From contig OZ005691.1 of assembly GCA_963930775.1 (NCBI GenBank), forward strand, positions 1,674,001 to 1,738,000: a stretch of DNA of 64,000 bases. The letters are read 5' to 3'. The notes beneath the pieces were generated by a model. The model was not told where the DNA came from and did no database searches. It saw only the letters and a list, made by a program, of their open reading frames with translations. The translations under genes and the position numbers were made by a program. This document shows positions 33,818 through 48,800 of this stretch, piece after piece. The first letter of the stretch is position 1; the number at the start of each line of letters is the position of its first letter. The DNA comes from Cliona cf. orientalis. Its lineage: Eukaryota > Porifera > Demospongiae > Clionaida > Clionaidae.

Positions 33818-36800
33818 ATAATCGTATAATCACTGTAATATAATATATTATTGTACTGCATATGTAGCAGCTTGCAGTGTATTATAAGAGTATACATTTT
33901 GGCTAAAGTAATGACCAGTGTTGGGTATGACCTTTTTAGTACTTTGTTGTCCTCTGTACAATTGTTTCGAGCTTAGAAATCAACTTATAAGGTAGCATAC
34001 AGTTTTGTTCCACATTGCTTTCTTTGGGCACACGTAAGTTTATTAATTTTTGTCTAACATTCATACACCCTGTCAGTTGCTGAGTTGCTGAGTTGCTATA
34101 TATAGCTTGCCTATTGTGGGTGGGTGTTAGCTTTTTGACCATCTTTGAGGCGTCATTCCGCTGGCTTCTTTTTCAACTGCTAATTGTCTGTTGTACAACT
34201 TTTAATCGAACGCTTGCATTCCACGATGATGTGATGCATTCGCTATCAACTCCTTATAGTGCTTTTAAGACCTTTTCCAACCCAAGTTATGGCATTGTGG
34301 TACATTGTCAAGTATATATAGGCCTTGCCATGGTGATGTAGTATATTGCCAATTAAACACTGCCTGTTAAGTGTAGTGATTAATAAGGTGCCAAGTCTCA
34401 GCGAAATGTATTGAGTTACTCGAACATCTTTTGAGAGTATAACTTAACATCAGCGCTAGCATGCATGCGCTATAGTCTATGGGATACTCGGAATGTATAA
34501 ATGCATGCATGCATTATGATGTTAGTATTTTGTTCCATAGCTACAGCAACAATTGTAGTCTCTATGATACTGATATAAAAATTCACAATTATAGTAAATG
34601 TTTAACATTCAATGATGTGTTAATTATCCTATTCCCAGAGCTTAGAGGGTGTAATGTAATGCAATACTGTACGTAATGCAAGAGTAGTAGCTATGCCTAT
34701 CAAGCGGCTCTTACTGTCCTGAAGTGTGCATGTCCATCCATTTTATATTAATGATTCTTTTCCCCCGTATTGTACACAGATCTACCCGTGGTACATGCAT
34801 CATGTAATCCAATAATATGTGCAATGCATCTATTACCAATGATGATTGTCATGAATAATATATTTATAGCATAACGTGAAATTAATACGCTGATATCCAT
34901 TACACCAGCAGCTGCACTCTTAGCTCCAGGGCTGTATGGTATATATAGTATGGCATTTAAGCTGCTACCTATACTGGTATTTAGCATACTGGTATGTATA
35001 CAATGTATATAATATTATTATGCTGTTAGTATTACGTATTATGAGTAAATGCAACTTTGCTCCTTAATTCTGACGTTGCATAGAAGATTTTACTCTAGTA
35101 TTAATCCTATATAACCGGTTGTTGATTCACAAGAGAGATAATTATAATTGCATGACATTGTATGATGCTTTCTCTCAGAGGTGGAGCACAGTTAATTGAG
35201 TTGAACTCGCACATTTTGGGTGCATGTTGCCACACTTTTCCATAATCTGTAGACTGCTTTTGTCTTGCCCATGTGAGAGAGAGCGAAGTTTACCAGCTCT
35301 CCGTGGCTCCCAGCTGTGTCTGTCTCTAGCTGTTTGTCCCTTGGAGAACAAGACCAGCTGCATGATACTTAGTTCAGACTTAGCAATGGAGCCTTCACTG
35401 TGTTGATAGCTGCCTAACTGTACTAGAGCACCACAGACTCTTTCCGAGTTGATAGCAGCCAAACTGCATTAGAGCATGCATATAATATCATGTGTACGTA
35501 CGTATATACAGTACAGCTGGTCTTTTGATAATGACTCATGTCTACGCGCGTCTAGTGCCAAAAGTACTCGATGAAAGTTGGCAAACTTTCCGGGCTAATG
35601 TTGCACGCATAAAACGCTCGAGGTTCCCTTTTTGTTGCCTAACATAGTATTGTGGCTGTGTATTCGATGGATATGCAAGTACGTACTGCTACAGTCATGT
35701 ATGTATGTAGCTGCTGCTTATGATGAATTTTTGCTGACTAGTCTTTGAGTGTTGCCTATGTAAGTAAATGTATGACATTGTGACATTGTGTGTATGTATG
35801 TAGTGTTTATGTTGACTGGGAAGGGCAGTGGATGTGGTAGGCATGTTGATGTGACAGTTACCTTTTAGAGTCACTGAGTGCAGCTGTACAGTATGTAGCT
35901 GAAAGCTTCTTCTTGTTGAGCTGAGGTTGCTGCACCCAAACACACCCTTGCTTCGTAGCTTCCTCAATTTTAAAATTACGATTTTCCTCTCTCTCTCTCA
36001 ATCTCTCTTCTCCCTCTCTCTCCCCCCCGCTCCACAGATTGAAGACATCTCGTTGATCTATTACCGTCGAGATGACAATGACATCAAGTACCTTGACCTC
36101 GATGCCAGTATGGAGGAGCAGGTTGCCGACCTTGACCTAATCTATGACAAGTGAGTTCGCTCAATTCACAAAACCAACTACAAAGTATGCAATTTTTACT
36201 CTATTGTCGGCACAATTGCCGTGAAATGGGCCTAAAATTGTATATGGAAGCTTTTAAATTGTATCACAGTGGAAGCATGCATGTGAGTATGTTTGTGTGT
36301 GTGTGTGTGTGTGCATGCCCATGAAGTAAGTTGGCATTACCAGATATGGTTCTACGGAGCCCTAGCTTGCGAGCAATAGTAAATGTTAGTATAAAGCTCT
36401 TTTTACGTTGTCAAGGGAAACCATTTATGCTACAAGCATTGTGTACTTTTAACCCGGTTTAGGCTTAAACTGATCAGAGGACTAATGCAGTGGCGGAGTA
36501 CAACAGCATAGCTTCCCGCCTGCCCTGCCAGATGAACAAATATGTATATTTACCCCTCCTTAGCTGGTTACTACATATACGTATACACCTCATAGCCTCA
36601 TCCCCAAGTCACTCCCATGTTTTCTGCGTGTAACATTGATAATGTGGGAGTGGCCTGGGGACGAGGCTATATATCTCATATTATACATACGTGTATAGGT
36701 CACGTCTTGGACTATGACTCAACTACAGTCGATGGGTAGAGTACGAAGCCCTTTATATTTAAATTTAATAGCCATAATAATGTCATAACCACCTCCTCTC

Positions 36801-39800
36801 AAGGGCGTACTATAAAGTCATAATAATATTATTATGTAGCCTTGTTCAGAAAAAAGTCAGTGGCGTAAGTACCGTTGTATCCCGGGTATATTGGCACCAC
36901 AGGACGTGCATATTTAGGTTTAAAGCAACCATAGCTAGAGCCTGCTGGTGACCAGGCTAGTATGATATACGTAGTACAGACATGTGCATCTACATCTAAA
37001 TGCAAGTTTTAGTGTTTTGTGGGAGGAAGATGTCCGTGTACATAGTCCACGACTACAGCTTACATAACTCGATGCCCCCATCAGTGTTGAATTATTCTTG
37101 CTACAAACGGTCTTTTAATGTTCTCTCAGGTTACAGCTGATATATACACTATGGAGTTACATAATATTATGTATAATATGCAAGATAGCAATACTATACA
37201 GACTGTATATGCATGCTCTAACTACTCCAATGCAATATGCCTATATAGCTATTTCTCAAAGATAGCTACGTATACTATAGCCATATTATTACGTTTTGCA
37301 CTAGCTGGGCCATTTGAGATTTGTGTTGCGTACATGTACATGTTTGTGTGTGCGTGTACGTGCTTGCTTGCCACATCATAAGCATTCCATGGCCAACAAA
37401 GCCACCTACTCACTGCTACAATACTATATCATCGTCAAGTAAGGCTATAAGACAAATCCCATGGGCTGGTTCATGCACATACACAAACACCAGGGGCTGC
37501 AGATCCAGGGGGAGCTAGTAGATAGGGTGGCTAGCCACCCCCACCCCCCTTCACTAGTTCTTTTGTGCAATGACGTCCACCATTATTTAACCAACCACCC
37601 CCCTTGCACCAGTATGGATAGCCACCCCATCAGCCACCTTCCATGCAAAATTTCTGGATCAGCGCCTGAACACTATTCTTACATTCACTAACGCACACAC
37701 ACATACCTCAATCTGAACGTGTTGCATAATACGTATATTCTTGTCTGGGTGATGTCAGTACCATAATATGATTGAAAGTACATGTATAACTAGCTGTAGC
37801 CGTGGTGCTGTGTATGGGTTGGGTTGTGAAAGCTATGCAGGTTTAATTTCATCAGCATCAGTGGTCACTGAATGGGTGGCTTTCACCGTGCATACCTGCG
37901 TCTGTTCGACACAAACTAGCCATTTGTTGATCAATTTTGTACTATTATTATTATAAGATCATGGATAGTCTGGTTTGGTATTACTCAGGGTAGTAATGCG
38001 TCATGTAACTAACAAGCTTGCCGTTTCTAATCACTGAACTTCACTCTCTGATAGCTGGTGCTAGCAATTGCTAACAGATTTCTGTAGGGACAATACAGAT
38101 TAGGTAGTCATTAGGTAGTGCTCAGTGTTTAAAGAATCAGACCTTTAAATTTTAGGTACAAGATTCAAAGGTGAGAAGGAGAGAGAAAATGAATTTTTAG
38201 CTGATGCTAAACCTTTAGATGGTGTGTGTGTGTATATATGTGTAATAGAGGCTGTACAAGTCCGCATTCCTGCTTTGAATAAGGAGGGATCAACGATTAA
38301 TAATTAAATGACGTATGACAACAGTCTTCCTCGAAAGGTGCTTAAGTTTACTACTGGGTGCACTAACTACTAAAAAAATCAAACAGAACGCTGCAAAATC
38401 AGCTAGATCAAGGCAAGAATGCTGAGGGTTCTTCGAATTCTGTACCTCTACCTCTAAAATCTAAATATTCTTGCTAATTTTGTACATGTAGTGTACCTAC
38501 ATAAAGAAAGCACAGGAATGTGTCTCATTTCCCCCTCCCAGAGATCTGCTATTGATATTGATTACATACATGTATATAGACCCATGGAACTAATTATAAG
38601 GTATAGCTGCTGTTTTGTGCATTAAGCTAGCCTCACTGCATGAGGAAGGCAGTGTAACTGTGAATGGATGGGTGGATGGGTGGATGGGTGGATGAGTGAA
38701 CACACCTGGAGTCATATTGTCAGTGGTTAGTCGGCCAAGTGGAGGCAAACACATTCCCGGCATTTTTCGCATTCCAAGCGATATTCATTGAGCAGGTAGT
38801 GTACCATTGTTAGTATTGTTGTTAGCAGGCAAATATAATATATCGACATTGTAGTTATAGTCATGTATACTGGTTCATACATGCATAACATACAATTGTG
38901 GGTTGTACTGTGAACCATAAAATTTAGTACTATCAAGTTCAAAACATTGAGCATAGTCGATCGTAATAATATAAATTTTTACCGTGCGCACGGGATAGTC
39001 ATTAGAACTGCCATGCATCCATCCAGCTGATAACAGCCTGTTGTTAGTTAGCTGCTCGGCTAATGCATTCCGAGAAGGCTATAGCTCTAATTACGTATGC
39101 TAAGAGTTGTTTTGACTTGGAGTTGATGGGATCATAATAGCGCTGATCATCACATCGGATGTGTTCTCCACGATTGCAGTACTGTGTATCCATAGCACTT
39201 GGCTTCGTGATCAGACAAATTCTGCAAATTGCCTCCAGGAAATTAAGCCTCCAGCATAATACCGGATTTGACATCTATTCAGCCATACTCCAATACCCAA
39301 TCCCGATTCCCTATTCCATTGATCTACATGTACATACATAGCATCCATCAAACACGAGTCGCCGTGTGCAAGCTGCTGTCGGTCGGTCGTTCTGTCTCCT
39401 TTCGGCGTGTGCCTTGGTTTGTCCTAGGCCCGTGTAAATTGGATGTTTGGGAGTCTGTTCTCCTCTAGTCGTTCTCATGTAGCAAAACGCTGGAAAGATG
39501 TACCGTACCAGCGGACGGACCGCGCGCCACATGACAGGCCGCAGCCTAATTATAATACGCTAATTAGCCCTCAAGGGATAGAAATGGTGTAGCAAGACAT
39601 GACGAGTAGATGGATGGATGGATACCCTTTCTACATGTACATTCATGATGTAATGTCATTAGCTATATAATATAGTTGAAAGTAAGTACTGCAGTAGTAC
39701 TTGTACATGTATTAATGGGGACTGGTCTTCATACATATGTTTCATACCTACAACATATATACAATCGTAGTATTTATTATATGTAAGTATCGCGATATTT

Positions 39801-42800
39801 AGATCCTGTATGTGTAGGTAGGTATGGTCATGCTTCTTTGTGGTGCATGTCCCGGCACAAATCACCTGGTATGCATGAAAATACTGCGGCTTTTTGTGTT
39901 ATGTGCAGATAAATCCTATTCTTAGTATTATAATTATATTATAATGCATAATAATAATATTGTGGAAGGTTTAGCAATATATACAACCACTTTGCATATG
40001 TGAAATACCAGCTTCAAACACCAGTCATGGGCGTTTCATTCCTCTCTCACATACACTGTTAATTGCGTTAATTGCACTCTTTGCTCCGTATCATACATGA
40101 TAATATATTGCAACATTATGTATAGTACGATATTACAATCATGTATGTATGTGTGACCTGATAATTAGAGAAATCACACAAGGTATGCAGGAACACTGAA
40201 GCATGGAAATATCCAGACCGCAACCACGTGTTTCATCAAAGTAGAGATTTTTTGTTATATAATAATAAGATTGACCGATGGATGACTAATGCATGCATGC
40301 ATGACAATCGCTAGGTATTTAGCTATCGTAACGACATGTGATTTTGCTTTCCATATTTAAAGTGGAGCTTGTGGAATTTTAACTGCCTCTTTCCACTTTG
40401 TTTAACTCAGCCATGCACTAATTTGATGATGTCCGCGCGAACTACATTATTTTAACATTTATTATGGTATATTATTATCAAGTTGAAATACAATAACGTG
40501 CTTAGCTAGCTCTGCTACTGCGCATACTATTATTTTTTGATCCGCTCCACAGGTCAAGCGTGATACTATTGAGGACGAAGCTATCAGTCAGAGTACATAC
40601 TATCATAGGTGAGTTATGTTAGCAATAATTATTGGTATGCATGCTTAGCTAGCTATAGATGGGAGCTTTCTATCATTTGTATGAAATTTTTATACCATAG
40701 CATATGGGCATACGTGTATATATTATGTGTACTACATGTCTCAGTAGAAATAATGAGGTAATGGGCTTTAACTAAATCAAGTACATAATATGCACTGTCT
40801 GCTGCCAGCATCAAACCTATGAGAAAGCTATCCCAGTGAAGTATGCTACCATCGTATACATATGCATTTTTATCAGTGCCAGCTAGACTTGTAATGTCAG
40901 ACTTGTCTTAGCCAAGTCAACGTGGAGATTCCACTGCAGTTGGGGACTTGTAATGGCTTTAACAATGCCTTGAAGATGTTTACCACATCTCTTATTGGAT
41001 TTGTACGTGATTTGTCGATAATCTTTTAACGGCATTAACAGTTATCTGCCCAGAGCCAAGTGTTGTTGTCACTGGCTGTAGTGACACTAAAATCACTTTT
41101 AGTTGGACAAAAAATTACTGCATATAATATTGTAGTGTTATATTGTGCACCATAGACTTTCTGCTTTAAAGTGTTTAATTTGTTGCGATTAGGGTTAATG
41201 ATCGTCGTGTACATTAAGTGCCCTCTGTGATTGACTTATTTGTCAGTTTTATCATTTTTATCATCTCTCCTCTCCCCTTCTCCCCCCCCCCCCCTCCGTC
41301 CCTCTCCCCTTTCTCTCTCTCCCTCTCCCCCTCTCTCTCTTTCTCTCTCCCTTCCCCCCCCCCCCCTCTCTTTTTCTCTCTCTCCCTCTCCCCCTCTCTC
41401 TCTCTTCTCTCTTCTCTCTGCCCCTCTCTCATCAGAGACGCTGCTCAACTCAACAGGTACTCCTCTACGCCAGGCTCTGTTTGCTCTGAAGAGGATATTC
41501 AAGGCAAGCTTGACTACACTACCTATATATGGGTATGATGTCTATCTTATCGGCTAACACTGTTCTTTCCTTGTTACAGGATGACGAAGACTTAGTGCTA
41601 GAGTTTGTCTGTAACCAAGGCCTCAATGCGCTGGTCTCCGTTGGCCGGGACAGTGACCAGACCTACCAGCAGTACATCCTGAAGGCCGTGGGCGAGCTGT
41701 CGGTCTACGTCGACGGAATGAACGGACTGATTCAGTGCAACGAGATCATACAGTGGCTCTATCAGCTCACCGCCTCAAAAGTATGATGTCATAATATGAT
41801 GTAATATCACAATCACATGTGCACAGTGCATTAGAGTTGTACCTGCGGGACTATTTGAGCTTGGACTAATAGAAACTCGCCTGTATAGTCTTCATAAGAA
41901 CTACATTGAAATCTCACACACACATGCATGCTCACGTACTAATATAGGCACTCATACTTATTCATATTATTCTCTTTACACTCACACACTCACAGTATCA
42001 TATGGTTGCCAAGGCAGCCATTGACCAGCTGCTGGTCTTCGTCAACTACAGTGAGCAGGGGGAGGCCAACGGCACTGGGGGAGCGGGTGGCCCCTCCCTC
42101 CTCGGCATCGACTCTCCCTCCCGAATGGACTCACCGGACTCCTTCTCCAACGCACTCCTCTTCAAGGACGCCGTGGAGATTGTGGCAGAAGATGAAGGTA
42201 CAATTGTACTGTACGTGTTCTCCCCAAGCAAAATTCAAAGTATGGTGGGAAGGCATAGTTTGGGTGGAGGCTGTGCCCACAGCAAAAGTTCATGGATTAT
42301 AGTGTGGTAGAGGGGTGGGGAATGTGATCATCCACTGGCCATGGCCACGGAATGATAGTTATTTGTACGCAGGTAAGGAGCCCTGGGTTAATCTGTTGGC
42401 TCTGATCAACGAGAAATCGACTGCTGATCTCGACATAAAGGCCAAGGCAATGAGTCTAATAAACAGGGTAGGTTAATAAATCTAATGAGCAAAATTTTTC
42501 CTATTGCTGGAACTTTTAACAATCAATATGAACTTATTTTTATTGGTAGACCCTGGCTGGATTTAGCGATGTGGATAACTTCTGTGACGTTGTTGATGCT
42601 TTGGAAGCACAGGGCATCGAGAAACACATGGATGTAAGTCATATCCCCCTCCTAAAGAACCAGTAATTGACAGTCCTGTATAATCCCAGCTTGCCTACTT
42701 GTATCTGTGTTGGGGGTATTATAAATAATTTTGTTACTGTAGTATCACCAGCGGAAAAGGTCGCCCAATCAGGACCTTCGGAGAGAGATTCAAGTATACG

Positions 42801-45800
42801 AGGTACGTACATTATGTTTTAGTTACCAACTCAAATTCCAGATCTTCAATCTACATAATGTCCACTTAAGTTCGTTAGTATAACTTTGATCAATTAACTG
42901 GAGATTAAAGCATTTTTGGTTTGTAGAATGAGTGCCATTGTGGAATAATGATCAACTCACAGATGATCAACCACAAGTACTAGCATAGTAATAACACTCA
43001 CACTATTCTAGCATATAATATTATTAAAGTTTTATGGTATATAGTTGTTCCTATAATTGAGGGTGTGGTAGGAATCTACGAACTAGACAATTTAAAACTG
43101 ACCTCTACAGTGCCGATTAGAGATTATCTCCTTTGAACGCTCTTGACCTACATCTGTGCAACATCGAAAATTTTAATTAGCCTGTAATTATAAGGAGCTT
43201 CTAAGAGTCTTGAACAATAGTACATGCAGGAAAGGGTGTGACAACTATACTATCTAAGGGGGTAGGGATTATATATTGTAAGGGAGAAAGGAACTGGTGT
43301 TTTGTAGTTTTCTTGTGATGTGTGTGATTGCTGCATTCCTCTGCTATTGGTTTGGGAAGTCAGCCTGTTCCGGTGATGTTGGGTGCATGTTGTGTATACG
43401 ACACTGTGGTTTTCTCATGCACTTTACTTGCTCCAGGGTACCGGGTAGCTATGTGTGCTTACCATAATAATTTCGAGTCCATGATCCCCTTTCATCTTCA
43501 GACCACCCTATGATCATCTACATGCACTCAGTCACATACGTTAAATTTTTTTCGTACTCGTAATACTGGTATATATACATACATTGCAGGATACAATCAG
43601 CCAGGTGTACAATGTGGAGTATGAGGATGCCCAAGGGTAAGAAAATTACGTATAATTTGTATGATGCATGTTACTCATAAATAATAATATTTCTAGACAA
43701 TTTGCACCTGTAAGATAGATGCACATTCCAAGATGGATGCATAATAAGTGTATAGAATTGCTATGTATGTACATGTACTTTACATACTCACACATGCATA
43801 CAGGAGCACCGGTAAGCGCTTGGTGCGTCGAGTGACCGCATCTCCCCGTACTTCCATCACGCCCGGCAGTGCTCCAGGGACGCCGAAGCGCTCGCTGAGC
43901 TACACCCCCAACCGAGCCTCCGGACCCTCTCTCTCTACATCAGACCTCTCCTCCCTCCTCACGATGATTGGCAATGAGGAGCAGGGGTCTCCCCGCGAGG
44001 GAAGCCCGGCGGGGGGAGTAAAACTGAGGGTAGGGGATTCTGGAAATAGCTCTGCTAGCTCCAGTCTGGCTTCTTCGAGAAGACGTAAGTGTAGCGGATT
44101 AATTTAAGCTTCTTCGCAGTAGAAACACAGGTATACATAGGACATAAACCATGTGTACCTAATTCAATAGTTGTGGCATAGGCACCAGGTGTTTTGAACC
44201 AGTTTATACAGCAGCACAGTGGTGGTTTCAGCGTAGTCTGATAAGTTGCAAAGGTGGCTAAATTTGCTGTACGCTGCATATTGTGCCTGCCTGCCTGCAT
44301 GTCCTATACCTGTAGCTATGCTCATGCATGATTCAGGCATGTGCCATGCATGTGCTAGCTATACAGAGTCTATGTGTTCGTACATGTGTAACTAAACACG
44401 TCAGTTCAAGTCTGGTCCCGTGTTACTGTCGTCGTCTTCAATGCGACAAGACAGCATTGTCATTCGCATTATTCACACTGTAACAAAATTACAAGTAGCT
44501 GTATTATAATTGCAGAGAGTGGCAATATTATAATAGTTATCATTGTACCAAAGTTTCACACAGCTGCATGCAATATCATTATTAATTTTAACTCTACTTG
44601 CCCTCGTACACAGAGAGTGGCGTCAGAGGCTCCAACAGACATAGCGGAGACAGCTCCTTTGATGTCGAAAATAAATCAAATGGCCTCCAAAACACACGTA
44701 TGTACACACTAGCTGCTATACAGACAGAGTATCAGTAGTGTTTATCACATACCACAGGGTTTCATCCAGTGGGGGGGGGAAGACAGGGGGGCTTCCCCTC
44801 CAAACTCCCTAGCTCCCCCCCCCTAAAATTTTGACTTTAATTAAGATGAAACCCTGTACCAGCACAGTTGCAGTAGTTGAGTGTTTTCCCAGGCAGGCTG
44901 ATAGCTATATTATTATTAATCTATGCTATACGCTGCGTGTGCTTTGTCTAGCTTTAATTTTTTCATTTTCCTATAGCTATGACTTACACTTTCATCTACA
45001 TATTATTATTATTATATAGGTGGTATTGATTCTAAGGAGTTGAGTAGTCGCCTTGCTCCGCTGGCCACCTCATCTCCTAACGACAGCAGCCATGGCAGAA
45101 GAAGATCCAGTCCCACCATTGCAAGGGCGTCGAGCTCCGATGTCCCTCTCAGGGGAAAGAGAAACAGTGGAGGTGAGTTTTCAAATAAGATCATTTAATA
45201 GCCAACATTTGGCTGATTATGCTCGAAAGCTTGTGATAGAACTACACTTCAGGATTTACCAATCTATCTAATGATACTATCATAATAATTAATGTGATGA
45301 TTACAGATGCTGATAAAATGATCAAGGAGGAAGGCCCTGTCATTAACGGTGTCCGAATGGACGACATCTCTCTCAACTCTTCTCGTAGCCGTCGGCGAAG
45401 AGACTCCCAAGGGTCGCCCAAGCACCAGCGTAAGAACATGGCCAACGAGAACGGTGGAACAGATGAGATCCGTAGAGTCTCGAGTGCCGCCTACGCCCGA
45501 GACATTTCAAAGGGACAAGATCGTGAGGAGCCTTCGGTGATCTTGAGGAAGAAGGGAAAAGACAACGACAGACTGAGCGGTGAGACGAAGGACAAGCGAG
45601 GCAGCAGCATTGTCCTCGACGTGAACTCAATCCTCGATGAATTAGTTACTGCAGGGGACGATGCTTTAGAATTACCTGAGAAATCTAGCACTCGCAGTTC
45701 AAAAACTAGTAGTAGTAGACTTGGTACTGAGCGTAAGTCAGCACCTAGGAGTACCCCCAGTCCCATTTTGAGAGTGGAGTCAGCCGATCCCCCTCAACCA

Positions 45801-48800
45801 AAGAGAGGTAATGCTCTTGAAACGACTGTCATAAGAAGCTCGAGATTGATTCGAAGCGGTACGGATGAGAAAAGCAAGGGTCCATTGAGTAAGACCACCA
45901 CTTCCACTACTGGTTCGTCAGTTTCCACAAGCAGTAGTTATACTACTGATAAGCGGCCTCCAGTCTCTCCTGCTCGTAGTCCGGCCAGAGTGCGTGGGTC
46001 AGAATCAACAGGCACCGCAAATACCGTTAGTAGTCCCGTTGAAGAGAAGAGCATGCAGTCATCTCCTCGATCACCCGATTTAAAGGAAGCTGAGATAAAA
46101 GATGGTCAGAAATCATCTTCGTCATCCAGAAGAATTTACTCTAGCAGAACTTCAAAAGGTTTACAGAATGAGAATGAAGAGCAGGAGGAGAGTTCGTCTT
46201 ATCGATCGAGAACTCGATCGAATGCCATCTCAAAGGCTGATGCTCAGCAATACTCCCCGAAGGTGTCAGCAAAGAACGAAAAGATCGAAGAAGAGGAGCC
46301 TCCTTCAAGTCCAAGGCTGAGGGATAAATCAAAGAGACGATCTCACATTGATTCTGTCGTCGAAATGCGGTCACAGAGAACCTCGAGTTGGAGTCGAATG
46401 CGACAGCTGGTCAACAGCAAGCAACTGGGGATGTTTTATCATGACCGACGATCACAGGCTTTCGATCACGATTCACAAGATGAGGACTGGAGGGTGAATA
46501 GTGACAGGGGATCCAGCTTGGAAAGGTCCGATTCTTCAGCTTCAGCACCTCGCAGTCCAACCGTGGTGAGCCCGAGATCGAGGGAGTCCAGAGGATTGAG
46601 TCCAGGCATAAAGAGTCCACTTGCTTCGAAGCATCGGCCCGGGTTTGATGAAGCTCATGCCTCACTCTTGGAGAAGAAGGAGAGAGAGGAGAGTGGTGGT
46701 GGCCGTGGTTCAGTACCAGCCACACCTTCAACTCCTTCATCAGCAACATTGGCTCCTCCTCGAGAGCAGGATGATGAAGAACCACAGGTAAGTAGTATAG
46801 ACACAAAGACATATCACTCTTGAGCATAATGTGAATGTGGAGCATATTATGTAACATGCTCATCAGATTACATGCATGTAAATGTCAGCCAGAAGTTGTT
46901 CTTATTCAAATTTGTACAATACATTTTTCTGACTGTATGATGATTCTTTTTGGTAACTCTCACTTCTTCAGAGTGATTTTGCCAAAATGCTGAACCAGAA
47001 GAGATCAAGTCGTATCGATGCTAAGCAAAAGAAGCTCTTGGCCATGCTGGAGGAAGAGACGGTCATCGATGATCCCAAAGCCAAGGCAGTGCTCGTCGGA
47101 TACAAGAAGCTCGAAGTACGTATATAAAATTAATATGATCAGGTGCTACATAATATTATTATGATTGTAGCTATGTACGTATAATATTATGGCTATTGTT
47201 TAGGTGCATACAAAACAATGGCGCTTTGGTTAATAGCCAGCATGAAAAATTTGTCCACGACTAATTGCAGAGTATTAGTTTTGCATGTAACTAGCAATTA
47301 TGGTTATTATTGTTTCTGGTTGTATAATTATCGTGCTGTCCACGTGTGTGGATTATGTAGTGTTTTTCCTAAAGCATAGATTTACGTAACTCCCTCGCAT
47401 TTCATAGGAGCCTCAGCCTGAGCCAATGATCGAGACAATAGCGCAACCTACTGTCGCAGAAACTCCAGTAGAAGAGAGAAGAGCAGACCTAGAGTGGGCG
47501 TACGCACCGACGGATATTCCATTGAGAACTCTAAAAGTCAACAACCTTGATTTCACTGATCTCACTGATGTGGATGACGAAGATGTGCTCAAACCCCCAC
47601 CCATGATGTTCGGAGGGGTACCAGGTGCCCCGCCCCCTCCTCCTGGGATGCCTGGTGTTCCTCCGCCACCTCCAGGCATACCCGGAGCCCCGCCCCCTCC
47701 TCCTGGTCCACCAGGTGCCCCACCCCCTCCCCCTGGAGTACCTGGACCTCCACCCCCTCCTCCTGGCCCACCGGGTGCCCCGCCCCCTCCTCCTGGAATT
47801 CCTGGAGCCCCACCCCCTCCTCCCGGCCTCCCAGGTATATAAATAATATCTTGTTAAAGTATAGTACCCAAATCCCCAGAGATATATTGGGGAATTGCAT
47901 AGCAGTCCTACAATGTAATGTAGCTTGTAGTTAAAGCACACTGATAATACACCGTATAGCCGGAAATATTGGCGGGAATTAAATTTGGTAGTTGAGCCCA
48001 AAATCGGAATTGCAAGAATATTTAAATTTGGCAGTTCGGTACGGGATCACCATATGCATATATGCAAGTAGGAAATTTTGGCGGATTTTAATTTGGTGGT
48101 TGTAAAAAAATCGCCAAACCACCAAATTTAATTCCCTGCCAAATTTTCCGGCTATACAGTAACAGTAGTGAAAGAGATCAGTGGTGCTGCAGTCCATAAT
48201 GCGTTTCTAAGTACGTAGGTACCTTTCTGAATTATAGCTGCCCTTGTTCCATCTCAGGTATATCCATCGGTGGTCCGAAACAGCCACAGGTAAACCTAAA
48301 GAAGCTGAACTGGAGAAAGATGATGCTGAATCAGCAGTCTGTGACCAGAGCGGGGGGAGCCATCTGGAAGGAGCTGCCCTCCGTCGACCTTCCCAAGGAC
48401 ACCTTCACCCATCTCTTCACGCAGCACACCGTCGTCAAGGAGAAATCTACAGAAAAAGCGGTGAGTATTATGCAAAAATAATAGTTATGACAATAATTAA
48501 TTTTGGGAAAGTTGGTCAGTAGATCTGGTATGGTATTGTACAGTGTACACCATTGAGCTGAGGTGTATATTATACATTATCATGCATGACTGTGCCTGTT
48601 TCTCTATGTTGGGCCATGGCTGGTTAGCTCTGCATCTGAGATAACTCTCCCCCTCGGGCCCCAACTGAGAACCAGCCACGTCTATCATATTAAAGGCAAT
48701 AGCAACTGAAGTGTCATGATAAATGCTTGAAGTACTGATTACTGTGATGTATTGCCATTATTGTTACCTCTACTTCCTCCTGTATGTGTGTGTAGATTGA

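Larger units (their letters stand above)
25257..36037. other. Formin intron 1, about 10.8 kb, no supported gene
   Basis: I found no conserved exon in this intron on either strand. It holds a GTCCCCAG palindrome copy (26387-26469), CA/TG microsatellites (27299-27322, 30793-30832, 33785-33815), C-runs (26553-26570, 27928-27950), a degenerate tandem array at about 30018-30205 and many CATG-rich short palindromes. First introns of this length in a gene whose other introns are mostly under 1 kb often hold enhancers; that is inference. Confidence 0.5.

Noticed and set aside
41214..41557. Several long frames of Pro/Ser/Leu or Glu/Arg/Gly on both strands
   Set aside because: They come from the pyrimidine tract before formin exon 4; exon 4 itself is only 41436-41503.
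46411..46863. Minus-strand frame of 150 codons in the formin linker
   Set aside because: It is a shadow of formin exon 14, which is in phase with exons on both sides.
47531..48001. Minus-strand frame rich in Arg and Gly
   Set aside because: It is the complement of the Pro/Gly repeats of the formin FH1 region.
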